64,000 nt of DNA from Corynebacterium glucuronolyticum DSM 44120 (GTDB lineage Bacteria > Actinomycetota > Actinomycetes > Mycobacteriales > Mycobacteriaceae), in contig NZ_CP047452.1 of assembly GCF_030440595.1 (NCBI RefSeq), forward strand, positions 1,550,001 to 1,614,000, given 5' to 3'. The translations under genes and the position numbers were made by a program. The notes below the pieces were generated by a model. That model saw only the letters and a list, made by a program, of their open reading frames with translations, did not search any database and was not told the DNA's origin. The stretch's first letter is position 1. Each line of letters starts with the position of its first letter. Below, piece by piece: positions 20,081-29,420 of this stretch.

Positions 20081-21193
20081 ATGCAGTTTGGAATTTTCAC
20101 TATTGGCGATGTCACCCCAGACCCGACCACAGGGAGCACGCCCACAGAGGCCGAACGAATTGAGGCTATGACCCGCATCGCCCTAAAGGCCGAAGAAGTT
20201 GGGCTTGATGTCTTCGCAACTGGTGAACACCACAATCCGCCGTTCGTTCCTTCCTCTCCCACGACCCACTTAGCATTCATCGCGGCACAGACGAAAAATA
20301 TTATCCTGTCTACTTCTACGACCCTGATCACAACAAACGATCCTGTAAAGATTGCAGAGGATTACGTATTCCTTCAGCATCTGGCCGGTGGGCGAGTCGA
20401 TCTCATGATGGGGCGTGGCAACACAGGCCCGGTCTACCCGTGGTTTGGCAAGGATATCCGCAAGGGCATCCCGCTTGCTGTGGAAAACTACCATCTGCTG
20501 CGCAGGCTCTGGCGCGAAGATATTGTTAACTGGAGAGGCGAATTTCGCACGCCTCTCAACCGTTTTACGTCAACTCCACGCCCCCTCGACGGAATTCCAC
20601 CATTCGTCTGGCACGGATCCATCCGCTCTACAGAGATCGCTGAACAGGCAGCATTTTACGGCGATGGATTTTTCCATAACAACATTTTCTGGAACAAGGA
20701 GCATACAGCTCGCATGGTCCAGATTTACCGGCAGCGATACGAGCATTTTGGCCACGGTCGTGCGGATCAAGCGATCGTCGGTCTGGGGGGCCAGGTATTT
20801 ATCGCAGATACAGAGAAAGAAGCCAAAGACTTCTTCCGGCCATACTTCGATAACGCACCCGTCTATGGACACGGACCGAGATTGGAAGAGTTCACGGAAC
20901 TTACCCCACTGACCGTTGGGACAGCTGAACAGGTTATTGACCGTACGCTCCAATTTGCGCAGTGGGTCGGCGATTACCAACGCCAGCTATTCCTCATTGA
21001 CCATGCTGGCCTCCCCCTCGATGTCGTTTTGGATCAGATTGAGCGCTTAGGCCGTGACGTAGTGCCAGTGTTGAGGGAAAAATTCGAGGAGCGTCGACCT
21101 GACCACGTTCCCAGCGACCCACCCACTCACGCGTACCTCGACGCACACAGAGACTCTCCCCACTTTGCTGTCCTGCCTGGAAAGGATGATTAA
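20081..21193 (+). CDS. LLM-class flavin-dependent monooxygenase (CE1758-like)
   Basis: Luciferase-like monooxygenase of 370 residues using reduced FMN or F420-type flavin. The TIM-barrel features include FATGEHHNPPF, the STSTTLITTNDPVKIAEDY stretch and RVDLMMGRGN. GAGGAG precedes the ATG. The next gene, three bases downstream, is an NAD(P)H:FMN reductase, forming the two-component pair that protein-family databases describe from C. efficiens as CE1758/CE1759. The substrate of the pair is not known. An iron-regulator-like box lies upstream. Confidence 0.88.
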   Translation: MQFGIFTIGDVTPDPTTGSTPTEAERIEAMTRIALKAEEVGLDVFATGEHHNPPFVPSSPTTHLAFIAAQTKNIILSTSTTLITTNDPVKIAEDYVFLQHLAGGRVDLMMGRGNTGPVYPWFGKDIRKGIPLAVENYHLLRRLWREDIVNWRGEFRTPLNRFTSTPRPLDGIPPFVWHGSIRSTEIAEQAAFYGDGFFHNNIFWNKEHTARMVQIYRQRYEHFGHGRADQAIVGLGGQVFIADTEKEAKDFFRPYFDNAPVYGHGPRLEEFTELTPLTVGTAEQVIDRTLQFAQWVGDYQRQLFLIDHAGLPLDVVLDQIERLGRDVVPVLREKFEERRPDHVPSDPPTHAYLDAHRDSPHFAVLPGKDD

Positions 21194-21196
21194 TCA

Positions 21197-21847
21197 ATGC
21201 GCACCATCGTTGTCGTAACAGCGGGCCTTTCTCAGCCCTCGACAACTTCCTCTGTCGCACAAAGAATTGCCGACTCAGTAAACGCAGCTGTTGGTGCTCG
21301 CGGAGAGGAGGCCAACATAACCACGATCGAGTTACGCGATCTTGCCGTCGATTTGGCTAAAGCCCTCGTATCGGGTGCGCAGTCGGCTGATTTAGCATCC
21401 GCCTACGAAGCTCTCGGAAACGCAGACGGCATCGTCGCAGTGTCCCCCACGTTTTCAGCGAGCTACTCCAGCCTCTTTAAGATGTTCTTCGACGTCATGG
21501 ACAAAGATCTACTGACGGACAAGCCCGTTCTTCTAGCGGCCACGGCAGGTACCCCCAGGCATTCCCTCATGCTCGAGCACGCAATGCGACCGCTGTTCTC
21601 CTTCCTCCGCGCACGTATTGTTCCGACGGCAGTCTTTGTCGCGACGGAAGATTTTGCAGGCGAGCATTCGGAGGCGATCGATCACCGTATTGCCCGCGCC
21701 GCCGGACAACTCGCACGCGAAATTGTCACTGAGCGAGATCACGCAGGTGGCCTTGGAGGACCGTTGTCAGACGGGCCAACTGCCCCGTTAACTGAATCCA
21801 ACCCGAAAAGTTTCACGTCCCTTCTCCGCAAGCACACAGGAGAGTAA
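21197..21847 (+). CDS. NAD(P)H-dependent FMN reductase (CE1759-like)
   Basis: Flavodoxin-fold reductase, 216 residues. The N-terminal VVTAGLSQPSTTSSVAQR loop should bind FMN phosphate; SPTFSASYSSLFKMFFDVMD is the typical central segment. It probably delivers reduced FMN to the monooxygenase encoded immediately upstream, from which it is separated by three bases. The C-terminal 35 residues are polar and variable. Family assignment is good; pairing with the monooxygenase is inferred from adjacency. Confidence 0.85.
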   Translation: MRTIVVVTAGLSQPSTTSSVAQRIADSVNAAVGARGEEANITTIELRDLAVDLAKALVSGAQSADLASAYEALGNADGIVAVSPTFSASYSSLFKMFFDVMDKDLLTDKPVLLAATAGTPRHSLMLEHAMRPLFSFLRARIVPTAVFVATEDFAGEHSEAIDHRIARAAGQLAREIVTERDHAGGLGGPLSDGPTAPLTESNPKSFTSLLRKHTGE

Positions 21848-22383
21848 CCAAAGCTCTCCGGCACCAGCTCGGTGTCACCTGGCGTCCCCGGTGCTCGCTA
21901 CGCTAGGCAGCAATCAACGGACACTCTGCCCAGCCATTGCCACCTGTGCTAGTAAGTGCTAGTAAGCCATTTGCTCGTCCTGACAGCTTGAGCCTTCCTG
22001 CATCACCCATCTTGTTGGCCCCATCGTCCCCTGGTTGCTTCCGGTTCACCACGGTTGCTGTAATTCTCAGCCCGCACGCTCTCAGAACTGAATCGACACA
22101 GAGAAAGAAAGCGACAGTTACCAACGGACATCGTGGAGGTGTTGCCACGCCGTACCATTTTCTGCTCAAGTCCAGCATTCAGCGCCCCCACTAGCGGATG
22201 GTGTCTACCACATCGCACGCATAACGGTATGTGATTATTGTCTCTCTAGATTCCGAACGAAACCTAATTAACGGGGCACTTTCTCACAGCGCGACCGAGG
22301 GACGTGAATTTTTATACATCAGGCTGTATAAGGCACCTTTTCGATTTAACGAGGTGTCATAGTTTTCCGTTAGAGTAGGGATC
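21848..22383. other. Intergenic region before sdaA
   Basis: About 535 bp with no recognised gene. A short duplicated GTGCTAGTAA lies near 21947-21967. Confidence 0.4.
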
Positions 22384-23784
22384 ATGACCATCAGCGCTGT
22401 TGACATTTTTAGCATCGGCATTGGACCGTCGTCGTCACACACGGTCGGCCCGATGCGAGCCGCCAAACGATTTGCTGAGGAGTTCCACCCCACCAACGTG
22501 AGAATCGAGCTTCGGGGGTCTCTCTCCTCCACCGGCCATGGGCATGGAACTGACCGTGCTTCCGTACTCGGACTGGCAGGTTATGAGCCGGTCACTGTTC
22601 CCTTGGACATCGACCCTAAGCCGGGCGCAGCCGTCCCCACCCATGGTTCGATCACGAGCATCGACGGGAAGGAAATTTCCTTCCACATCATTTTCAACGA
22701 TGTCGCTCTCCCCGAACACCCCAATGGCATGATCTTCACCGTGCTCGACGAGAACGACGAGCCGACCGACCAAACTGAGACGTACTTCTCGGTCGGCGGT
22801 GGCTTCATCCAGTCAGCCTCGGAGCTCAAGGCAGCTCAGGACGCACCGGGAGAAACGTCCGGCGGTGTCGCAACCCAGGACCAAGACGTGAAGGTCCCGT
22901 GGCCGTTTACCAACGGCGCAGAGATGCTCGACCGGTGTGAGCGCTCCGGCATGTCCATCTCGGAGATCATGATGGAAAATGAGGTTGCACTCCATGGTTC
23001 CGAGGAGTTCGTCAACAACCACCTCGATCTTGTCTGGGACACGATGGTTGAGTGTGTCGAAAAGGGCATGCGCGGTCGTGGCATCCTTCCCGGTGGCCTC
23101 GGCGTTCAGCGCCGCTGTTATGCGCTGCATCAGAAGCTTCTCCGGCACGAAAACGCTGAGCGTGCCGGCCAGCTGACGGCTATGGAATGGGTCAACCTCT
23201 ATGCCATGGCTGTCAATGAAGAGAACGCTGCCGGTGGTCGCGTCGTCACTGCACCGACCAACGGGGCTGCCGGAGTCATCCCCGCCGTGATGTACTACGC
23301 CAAGACGTACCTGCCCAACTTCGACCGCGAGGCTTCTCGACGCTTCCTCCTCACCGCTGCTGCCATCGGCATCGTCATCAAAACAAACGCTTCGATTTCC
23401 GGTGCTGAGGTCGGCTGTCAGGGAGAGGTCGGCTCTGCGTGCGCAATGGCCGCCGCAGGCCTGGCAGAGCTCTACGATTCCACCCCCGCCCAGGTAGAAA
23501 ACGCCGCTGAGGTTGCTCTCGAGCACAACCTTGGCCTCACCTGCGACCCGGTCGGTGGCCTGGTTCAGATTCCGTGCATCGAGCGCAATGCGATCGGTGC
23601 AGTGAAATCCATTAATGCCGCCCGGCTCGCACGCATGGGTACAGGCAGTCACCATGTTTCTCTCGACGATGCGGTTGTCACGATGAAGGAAACTGGCCTG
23701 GACATGATGAGTAAGTACAAGGAGACCTCAAAGGGTGGCCTGGCGGTCAACATCGGACTCCCGGTCACTATCACCGAGTGCTAA
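22384..23784 (+). CDS. sdaA: L-serine ammonia-lyase (iron-sulfur, single chain)
   Basis: Deaminates L-serine to pyruvate and ammonia. The 466-residue chain carries the beta domain first ([18 protein letters not shown]) and then the alpha domain, as in one-polypeptide enzymes. Conserved cysteines that hold the oxygen-labile [4Fe-4S] cluster are visible in [16 protein letters not shown] and [37 protein letters not shown] is the substrate region. A strong terminator follows, so it is probably monocistronic. Confidence 0.96.
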   Translation: MTISAVDIFSIGIGPSSSHTVGPMRAAKRFAEEFHPTNVRIELRGSLSSTGHGHGTDRASVLGLAGYEPVTVPLDIDPKPGAAVPTHGSITSIDGKEISFHIIFNDVALPEHPNGMIFTVLDENDEPTDQTETYFSVGGGFIQSASELKAAQDAPGETSGGVATQDQDVKVPWPFTNGAEMLDRCERSGMSISEIMMENEVALHGSEEFVNNHLDLVWDTMVECVEKGMRGRGILPGGLGVQRRCYALHQKLLRHENAERAGQLTAMEWVNLYAMAVNEENAAGGRVVTAPTNGAAGVIPAVMYYAKTYLPNFDREASRRFLLTAAAIGIVIKTNASISGAEVGCQGEVGSACAMAAAGLAELYDSTPAQVENAAEVALEHNLGLTCDPVGGLVQIPCIERNAIGAVKSINAARLARMGTGSHHVSLDDAVVTMKETGLDMMSKYKETSKGGLAVNIGLPVTITEC

Positions 23785-23810
23785 GCATTCTGTAAAAATC
23801 AGCAGCTAAA

Positions 23811-23844
23811 AGCGTGGACCTGCACACACAGGTCCACGCTTTTT
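23811..23844 (+). terminator. Terminator downstream of sdaA
   Basis: Perfect 12-bp stem AGCGTGGACCTG / CAGGTCCACGCT with a CACACA loop and a TTTT run. Confidence 0.92.
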
Positions 23845-23897
23845 GAGATGCTCACACTGAACCATTCGATGCTCGCCCAGTACTCGTGGACTGCGAA

Positions 23898-23931
23898 CAA
23901 AAACCGGCCTACGCACTCGCCCGGGCCGGTT
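23898..23931 (-). terminator. Terminator downstream of hisS
   Basis: AACCGGCC stem (23902-23909 with 23924-23931), followed on the minus strand by TTTTTGTT; converges on the sdaA terminator. Confidence 0.85.
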
Positions 23932-23955
23932 CTTGTCTGTCAGTAGCAGCGTTTT

Positions 23956-25218
23956 CTAGAGTCGTTCCTCCAGGAATGCCTGCACCGCGCTCAGTGAGAC
24001 GGTTTCCTGCTCATGGTTATTCATATCACGGACGGCGACATTTCCGTCTGCGAGCTCCTGCTCGCCGAGGACGAGGCAGTAGCGTGCGCCGGAGCGGGAC
24101 GCACCTTTCATAACCCCCTTCAGCCCACGGTCACCATAGCTCATATCGGTACTGACTCCCGCAGCTCGGAGATTATTGACCACACCTGCGAGAACTCGCT
24201 TTGCCTCGCTACCGAGTGGGACGCCGTACACGTCCACCCGCCTGGGGCTGCCTGCGGATACACCTTCTGCCTCCAGTGCAAGCAAAGTGCGATCAACACC
24301 GAGACCGAAGCCGATTCCGGAAAGCTCCTGTCCTCCGAGCTGAGCCATGAGACCGTCGTAGCGGCCACCGCCACCGATCCCGGACTGAGCGCCAAGCCCT
24401 TCGTGGACGAATTCGAAGCAGGTCTTGGTGTAGTAATCCAAGCCACGCACGAGCTTCGGGTTGATGGTGTAGGAAACACCGAAGTCGTCGAGAAGCCCCT
24501 TTACTACCTCAAAGTGCTCTCGAGACGAGTTTGAGAGATGATCCAGGAGAAGTGGCGCGTCGACAAGCATCTCCTGCACTTCTGGACGTTTGTCGTCCAG
24601 AACGCGCAAGGGATTAATTTCAGCTCGACGCTGGGTCTCCTCATCCAGCGGAAGTTTGCGGAGGAAAGCCTGAAGCTTTTCGCGGTAAGCCGGGCGACAT
24701 TCGGCATCACCAAGGCTTGACAGATCCAACCGGTACCCGGTCAAGCCCACAGACTTGTAGCATCGATCAGCGAGTGCAATGATCTCGGCATCCAGCGCCG
24801 GATCGTCTACGCCGATTGCCTCCACACCTACTTGTTGCAGCTGCCTGTAGCGTCCCGCCTGCGGTCGCTCGTACCGGAAGAACGGGCCCGAGTACACGAG
24901 CTTTACCGGTAGTTGTCCGCGATCAAGGTTGTGCTCAATCACTGCACGCATAACGCCAGCTGTGCCTTCAGGACGAAGCGTCACAGAACGACCGCCACGA
25001 TCCTCAAACGTGTACATTTCCTTCGTCACAACGTCCGTGGACTCGCCCACGCCACGCGCAAAAAGGTGGGTGTCCTCGAAAATAGGAAGCTCGATGTGCT
25101 CGAAACCGGCACGCTGAGCCTCGTGAGTAAACGTCTCCCGTACCGCAAGAAACTCGCGGGAAACCGGGGGCACGTAGTCGGGTACACCTTTAGGAGCAGA
25201 AAATGATACGTCAGTCAC
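23956..25218 (-). CDS. hisS: Histidyl-tRNA synthetase
   Basis: Class II synthetase, 420 residues from the GTG at 25218, matching family length. It shows [13 protein letters not shown] at the N-terminus, motif 2 [16 protein letters not shown], the histidine-A motif [14 protein letters not shown], and GGGGRYDGL. The frame stays open upstream, but that stretch is unrelated to the family. The Shine-Dalgarno of the chosen start is weak, so the start is approximate. The coding sequence contains one exact copy of the GCGTCGACAAGC word (24557-24568). Confidence 0.95.
   Translation of the reverse strand: MTDVSFSAPKGVPDYVPPVSREFLAVRETFTHEAQRAGFEHIELPIFEDTHLFARGVGESTDVVTKEMYTFEDRGGRSVTLRPEGTAGVMRAVIEHNLDRGQLPVKLVYSGPFFRYERPQAGRYRQLQQVGVEAIGVDDPALDAEIIALADRCYKSVGLTGYRLDLSSLGDAECRPAYREKLQAFLRKLPLDEETQRRAEINPLRVLDDKRPEVQEMLVDAPLLLDHLSNSSREHFEVVKGLLDDFGVSYTINPKLVRGLDYYTKTCFEFVHEGLGAQSGIGGGGRYDGLMAQLGGQELSGIGFGLGVDRTLLALEAEGVSAGSPRRVDVYGVPLGSEAKRVLAGVVNNLRAAGVSTDMSYGDRGLKGVMKGASRSGARYCLVLGEQELADGNVAVRDMNNHEQETVSLSAVQAFLEERL
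24557..24568 (+). repeat. Dispersed 12-bp word GCGTCGACAAGC inside hisS
   Basis: Exact 12-mer within coding sequence; on the coding strand it spells codons for MLVDA, so it may be coincidental. Confidence 0.4.
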
Positions 25219-25763
25219 ATTTAAGCATCTTACTCGAGACCCGAAGCTGAAGGACGGCCCCCTGTGCAGATCAGTCCACAAATGGCCGAGTTGTCGTAAA
25301 CTGGTCGCTATGCTCTGTGGACTAGCCCCGGCCGCGACCACATTCATGATTTCAGTTGAGCCGGAATGCACTGGCCTGAACACAGGCCCGACTGCATGAC
25401 TGGAAAGGCACGCGACCTTCTGCCCACCAATGAAAACCGGACGTTACTCTCGGAAGAATTGGATCAAGCCGATCTGGCTCCGGTCTAAAAGAATTCACCT
25501 GCGCCTCCATCCCACTGCGAGCTTTGCTCGCAAAAAGTCGACTTCGACATGCAGCACTTTTATATATTCAGGGTGGCTGGAAAACGCCACGCGCTGTGAA
25601 CACCAACCTTGCGTGCAGAAAAACAAGGGGAGATAACACCCGGTAACTGCAAGCTAGTGATAACTATTCGAGCACCTCAATCATTCTGTAGTTGAATGAA
25701 ACCCTCCGCGTTAGGAGGACAGAGTACCCACGTGAATCTTTAGCCACATGGCTATCCAATGGA
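25219..25763. other. Intergenic region MBL hydrolase-hisS
   Basis: About 545 bp, no gene or clear signal recognised. Confidence 0.4.
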
Positions 25764-26402
25764 CTACCGCAAGTATGGATTGTTTTCTAGTTCTGCAGCG
25801 ATTGTTGTTCCGGGTCCATGACCGGGGAAACACGTATAGTCCTCGGGTAGTGTCCTCACTTTATTGTGCAGGGAATCCCGCATAGCTGCCGGTGAGCTAC
25901 CGGGAAGATCTACCCGGCCCATGGATCCACGGAACAGAACGTCACCTGTGAAAACGGACTTAACTTCTTCGCTTACAAGGATGACGCATCCCGGAGAATG
26001 CCCCGGGCAGTGCCGGACCTCGAATTGGTGGCCGGCGATGATTGCTCCAGAGTCCTCGGTCAACTCGCGTAGATCGTCTACCTTTTCCATGTCTTCCGCG
26101 TGGTACGCGCGAGCAGCTTCAGGAGAGACTCCAGCAGCTGGGTCATCCATCATGAACCAATCATCTGGATGCAAGTAAACGGGCACCCCAGCAGGGTTGG
26201 CAAGCGCGGCGGCATCGCGAACATGATCGATGTGGCCGTGCGTAAGCACGACCGAGTCCAGAATGAGTTTTTCCTTCTCAAAGAATTCCGTTAGAACCTG
26301 AGCAGCCCCCATACCTGGATCAATGACCGTCGCATGACCGTTATCGATGACAGCGTACGTGTTGGCCTGAAAAGGACCAGTTACCGCGATCTTGCATTCC
26401 AT
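25764..26402 (-). CDS. MBL-fold hydrolase (glyoxalase II-like)
   Basis: Metallo-beta-lactamase-fold protein of 212 residues with zinc ligands in VLTHGHIDHVRD, HCPGHSPG and CFPGHGPGTT, plus the bridging Asp in FTGDVLF. This pattern fits the hydroxyacylglutathione-hydrolase-like group found next to hisS in mycobacteria. Actinobacteria lack glutathione, so the true thioester substrate is unknown. ATG 26402 begins the conserved MECKIAVTGPFQANTY; an upstream open stretch is not family-like. Confidence 0.88.
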   Translation of the reverse strand: MECKIAVTGPFQANTYAVIDNGHATVIDPGMGAAQVLTEFFEKEKLILDSVVLTHGHIDHVRDAAALANPAGVPVYLHPDDWFMMDDPAAGVSPEAARAYHAEDMEKVDDLRELTEDSGAIIAGHQFEVRHCPGHSPGCVILVSEEVKSVFTGDVLFRGSMGRVDLPGSSPAAMRDSLHNKVRTLPEDYTCFPGHGPGTTIAAELENNPYLR

Positions 26403-26854
26403 GGGCTTTAGCCTACCAAGACAAAGGAGTCGAAATAAGTACGTTTGCGAATTCCCACCGTCAATGCAGATACCCTGTGAGCACCACGAGCCCCAGAGCC
26501 ACATTTTCCTTTCCTAATTTCGGTTTGGTCTTCCTTTAACTTTTCGCCTGATGACCAGGTTGCAGCGAGAAGAGAACTGGGAGAAGGGCGGAAAGTGCCA
26601 TTGCCTATGAAAGGAAAAATTGCCTATGAAAGGCAAAACGGCCTAAGAGGTAGTCCGACCTAGGAAGTTCTCTTGACTTAACCATCGGCCCCCTTATTCC
26701 CGTGCGCTCATTTGCTTTCCCGATTACTGCGGCCCTCCGCCATGTGTTTTCTTCTCCCCGCCAGCAGAAGCAATGGACGTAGTAACGCAAGGGCTAAGAT
26801 AAGATGCGCACGAAATACAGTTTTATTAACAGTTGAGCCGACAGGGAGTTTTTA
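26403..26854. other. Divergent intergenic region MBL hydrolase / cyclophilin
   Basis: Promoters for both flanking genes should lie here. A 15-bp direct repeat, ATTGCCTATGAAAGG, occurs at 26600-26614 and 26619-26633; the second copy also forms a TTGCC/GGCAA hairpin. Confidence 0.45.
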
Positions 26855-27742
26855 GTGTCTAATTCCGACTCACAAAACAATAGGCAGATTCGCGAGGAAT
26901 CTTTGGAGAAGCTGCGCAAGGATCTCGCAACACGAGAGCGCAAGGAGAAGCGCGGCCCGCTGGGCACGATCCTCGCCTCTGCTCTCGTCATCGTTCTCGT
27001 TGTGGCGGGAATCTACTTCTTCGCTACGAAAGACGATGGTGAAAAGATCGAAGCCGAAGACAGCACGACAACTGTCGAGTCCACTACAATGACCACGGCT
27101 ACCGAGGAGCCAGAGGTTACCGCTCCTGCGCTGGCTCTCACTCGTTCGGAAGCTTTGCCGGAGACTGTCACCTGTGAGTACCCCGAAGAAGGCGGCGCTG
27201 CACGGGAAGTTTCCGCACCGAATACTCAGGATATCCCTGCTACCGGAACTGTTAACGTCACTCTCAAAACCAACCAGGGTGACATTCCGATGACCCTTGA
27301 CCGCTCTGTCAGCCCGTGCACAGTAAATGCGATTACCCATCTCGCGTCTAACGGTTACTACGATGACACCGTCTGCCACCGCATCACTACAAACGGCATT
27401 TACGTGCTGCAGTGTGGCGACCCCACTGGTAACGGTGCCGGCGGCCCCGGCTTCAACTTCGCCAACGAGTACCCAACCGACGAAGCAGAAGATCAGTCCT
27501 CGCCCGTGAACTACCAGCGCGGCACTATTGCGATGGCGAACGCAGGTATCGGCACAAATGGATCCCAATTCTTCCTCAACTACAAGGATTCGCCGCTGCC
27601 CCCGCTGTACACCTATTTCGGCAAGATTTCTGATGAAGGCCTCGCAACAATCGACGGCATCGCTGCGAAGGGCACAAAGACCGGTGGCTCGGACGGCGCC
27701 CCGGCTGAAGAGGTTCGTATTGAAACCGCGCAGGTGAACTAG
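26855..27742 (+). CDS. Membrane-anchored cyclophilin-type peptidyl-prolyl isomerase
   Basis: 295 residues. A charged cytosolic N-terminus of about 36 residues precedes a transmembrane helix (about 36-57), a Thr/Glu-rich linker and a cyclophilin domain (about 125-295). Catalytic-site segments are VCHRITTNGIYVLQCGD (Arg and Gln positions) and GTIAMANAGIGTNGSQFFLNY. The domain therefore faces outside and likely assists folding of exported proteins. The start is GTG with GGGAG seven bases upstream. A terminator follows. In mycobacteria the homologous gene lies between the MBL gene and relA, as here. Confidence 0.92.
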   Translation: MSNSDSQNNRQIREESLEKLRKDLATRERKEKRGPLGTILASALVIVLVVAGIYFFATKDDGEKIEAEDSTTTVESTTMTTATEEPEVTAPALALTRSEALPETVTCEYPEEGGAAREVSAPNTQDIPATGTVNVTLKTNQGDIPMTLDRSVSPCTVNAITHLASNGYYDDTVCHRITTNGIYVLQCGDPTGNGAGGPGFNFANEYPTDEAEDQSSPVNYQRGTIAMANAGIGTNGSQFFLNYKDSPLPPLYTYFGKISDEGLATIDGIAAKGTKTGGSDGAPAEEVRIETAQVN

Positions 27743-28054
27743 CTGTAAAGGCCGCTTGCTGAACCACTTTTCCCCGCGCCATTCTTCCCCCGCTTTCGGG
27801 AAGAATGGCGCTTTTGCAATTGCTCAGACTTTACACAGGGAATTTCAGGTGTGCACCAAACGTTCGTTTTGGTACCTGACTCCACCGAATTTGACCGTTG
27901 CGATACAAACTTGTTCATTGCTACTGCACAGCGGGCGGATTATCGTCTATACTTTCAGCCAGAAGATTTCTCGGAAGCCTTTGAGAGATCAGAGCTGGCT
28001 AACAGCTCGCCCCAAGCCAGACATATTTTCGACTTCCACGTAAGGAATTTTGAT
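27743..28054. other. Intergenic region with terminator and promoter
   Basis: Holds the cyclophilin terminator and a TATACT -10 candidate at 27948-27953 for the following small secreted protein, implying a leader of roughly 95 nt. Confidence 0.5.
27776..27815 (+). terminator. Terminator downstream of cyclophilin gene
   Basis: 14-bp perfect stem (27776-27789 with 27798-27811) with an 8-base loop and TTTT tail. Confidence 0.93.
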
Positions 28055-28438
28055 ATGCGCAAATCTATCTTCGCCGCAGCGACGGCTGCAATGCTCACAT
28101 TCGGCCTCGTTTCTCCAGCATCTGCATTGGACTGGGAAAAGCCCACCACTATTCCGCTCGGTTCCTCCGATGAAGCCTACGACTATGAGTTTGGCTGGAA
28201 TGACGAGAAGCCTTGGAAGCTTGAGGAAACTCGAGTTACCGGCCCGGACAATAAGGTTGTCTGCGATACTCTGAACCCCGGTATCAACGACTTCATGTTT
28301 ACTGTAAGCAACGGTCGGTGCCACTACCGCACTCCTTTGGAAGTGATCAAGGAAATTACTAACTACATCACTTCGATTTCTTCGGTTATTTCCGCTGTAA
28401 TGGGGATCGTGAACAACGCCAACCGATTCATCAAGTAG
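28055..28438 (+). CDS. Small secreted protein, paralogue 1
   Basis: 127-residue precursor with a classical signal peptide (MRKSIFAAATAAML... cleavage near SPASA-LDW), so about 103 mature residues. It has two cysteines (in VVCDT and GRCHY) about 22 residues apart, probably a disulfide, and a C-terminal hydrophobic/amphipathic helix ending NRFIK. Its neighbour 280 bp downstream is a paralogue with the same layout. AAGGA precedes the ATG. I recognise no named family; a surface or pore-like role is conceivable from size and helix but not shown. Confidence 0.8.
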   Translation: MRKSIFAAATAAMLTFGLVSPASALDWEKPTTIPLGSSDEAYDYEFGWNDEKPWKLEETRVTGPDNKVVCDTLNPGINDFMFTVSNGRCHYRTPLEVIKEITNYITSISSVISAVMGIVNNANRFIK

Positions 28439-28460
28439 TCAAACGTTTCAAGACTCCAAA

Positions 28461-28490
28461 AGGGCACGCTTCGGCGTGCTCTTTCCTTTT
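28461..28490 (+). terminator. Terminator downstream of secreted paralogue 1
   Basis: GCACGC-TTCG-GCGTGC hairpin with stable tetraloop, followed by T-rich sequence. Confidence 0.85.
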
Positions 28491-28685
28491 ATGTACACCA
28501 GGTCAATCATTTGCGTTTGCAAAGCAAAAACAACAAAATTCCCTAACGACAGTTCACCTTCTACCTTAAGGACTCGTCGCTAACTCTGAAACACTAATTT
28601 CCTGAAACCAAGCAAAACCGTCACGACCGAACTAGTCGTTGACATTTTCAACCACCTCAAATTCTCCCCAATTGTCTGTTTTGCC

Positions 28686-28720
28686 TTGCGTAACTCCCAC
28701 CGTCCGTTTATTATCGACGT
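28686..28720 (+). promoter_or_regulatory. Strong promoter giving a probable leaderless mRNA
   Basis: TTGCGT (28686-28691), 17-bp spacer, TATTAT (28709-28714), then six bases to the ATG at 28721. The spacing places the transcription start at or next to the start codon, and no Shine-Dalgarno is present. Confidence 0.75.
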
Positions 28721-29128
28721 ATGCGTAAATTTCTAGCCGTTGCCACAGCCTCCACTGTTGCACTTAGCTGTGCGACCGCCGCACTCGCCGACGATAACAC
28801 CACTACTATCAACCCGCCGTCGGGCTACAAGTACCATGGCGATATCACCCAGGGTGAAGGTTCTTCGCAGGAAGTCTTCAAGCTTTACCAGAAGCCTGAC
28901 AAGGATGGCGATCTCGCCCAGCAGATCGTATACGACAAGGATGGCAAGGTAGTTTGCGACACCGCCAGCAGCAAGGCCGACTTCATGTGGACCGCCGGTA
29001 ACACCAGGTGCAACTACAAGAAGCCGCTCGATGTCATCAAGGATATCTCCTCCTACATTGCTGCTATCTCTGCGGCGATTGGCGCGCTCTTCGCTATCTA
29101 CACCACCGCTCAGAAGTTCATCAAGTAG
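28721..29128 (+). CDS. Small secreted protein, paralogue 2
   Basis: 135-residue precursor with signal peptide (cleavage near TAALA-DDN). The mature part shares with paralogue 1 the pattern VVCDT ... C(H/N)Y, a KPLDVIKDI-like segment and a C-terminal hydrophobic helix ending KFIK. It is Lys/Asp-rich in the middle. A near-consensus promoter positioned for leaderless expression suggests high expression. It has its own terminator, so the two paralogues are separately transcribed. The family is unrecognised; duplication in tandem is clear from the sequences. Confidence 0.82.
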   Translation: MRKFLAVATASTVALSCATAALADDNTTTINPPSGYKYHGDITQGEGSSQEVFKLYQKPDKDGDLAQQIVYDKDGKVVCDTASSKADFMWTAGNTRCNYKKPLDVIKDISSYIAAISAAIGALFAIYTTAQKFIK

Positions 29129-29157
29129 CCTTTCTCGCGCTTTAAGAAAGTAACTTC

Positions 29158-29190
29158 GGCACCTGTTAATTGGCAGGTGCCTTTTCTTCT
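29158..29190 (+). terminator. Terminator downstream of secreted paralogue 2
   Basis: GGCACCTG/CAGGTGCC stem with 8-base loop and TTTTCTTCTTT tail. Confidence 0.92.
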
Positions 29191-29420
29191 TTAAAAAGCT
29201 TCTCCTCTTTTAGTAGCAACGGGGAGAATCGACCGGCAACAAAACCTCAGTTGCGACGGTTTACAGATCCCTCAAATCTGCTGCTTCGAACGCACCTATT
29301 TCCTTCATTCCTTCCGCGAGAGTTCAGGCCAAAACGCCATTCCAGAATTTCCTCACCTGAAGGTCCGGCAATTTAAAGGGCCAGGTGCCCCGTTTTAGGA
29401 ATTCAAGAACTAGTTTTGGC

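Noticed and set aside
22813..23655. A 280-codon frame antisense to sdaA
   Set aside because: Composition mirrors the sdaA codons; no recognisable protein.
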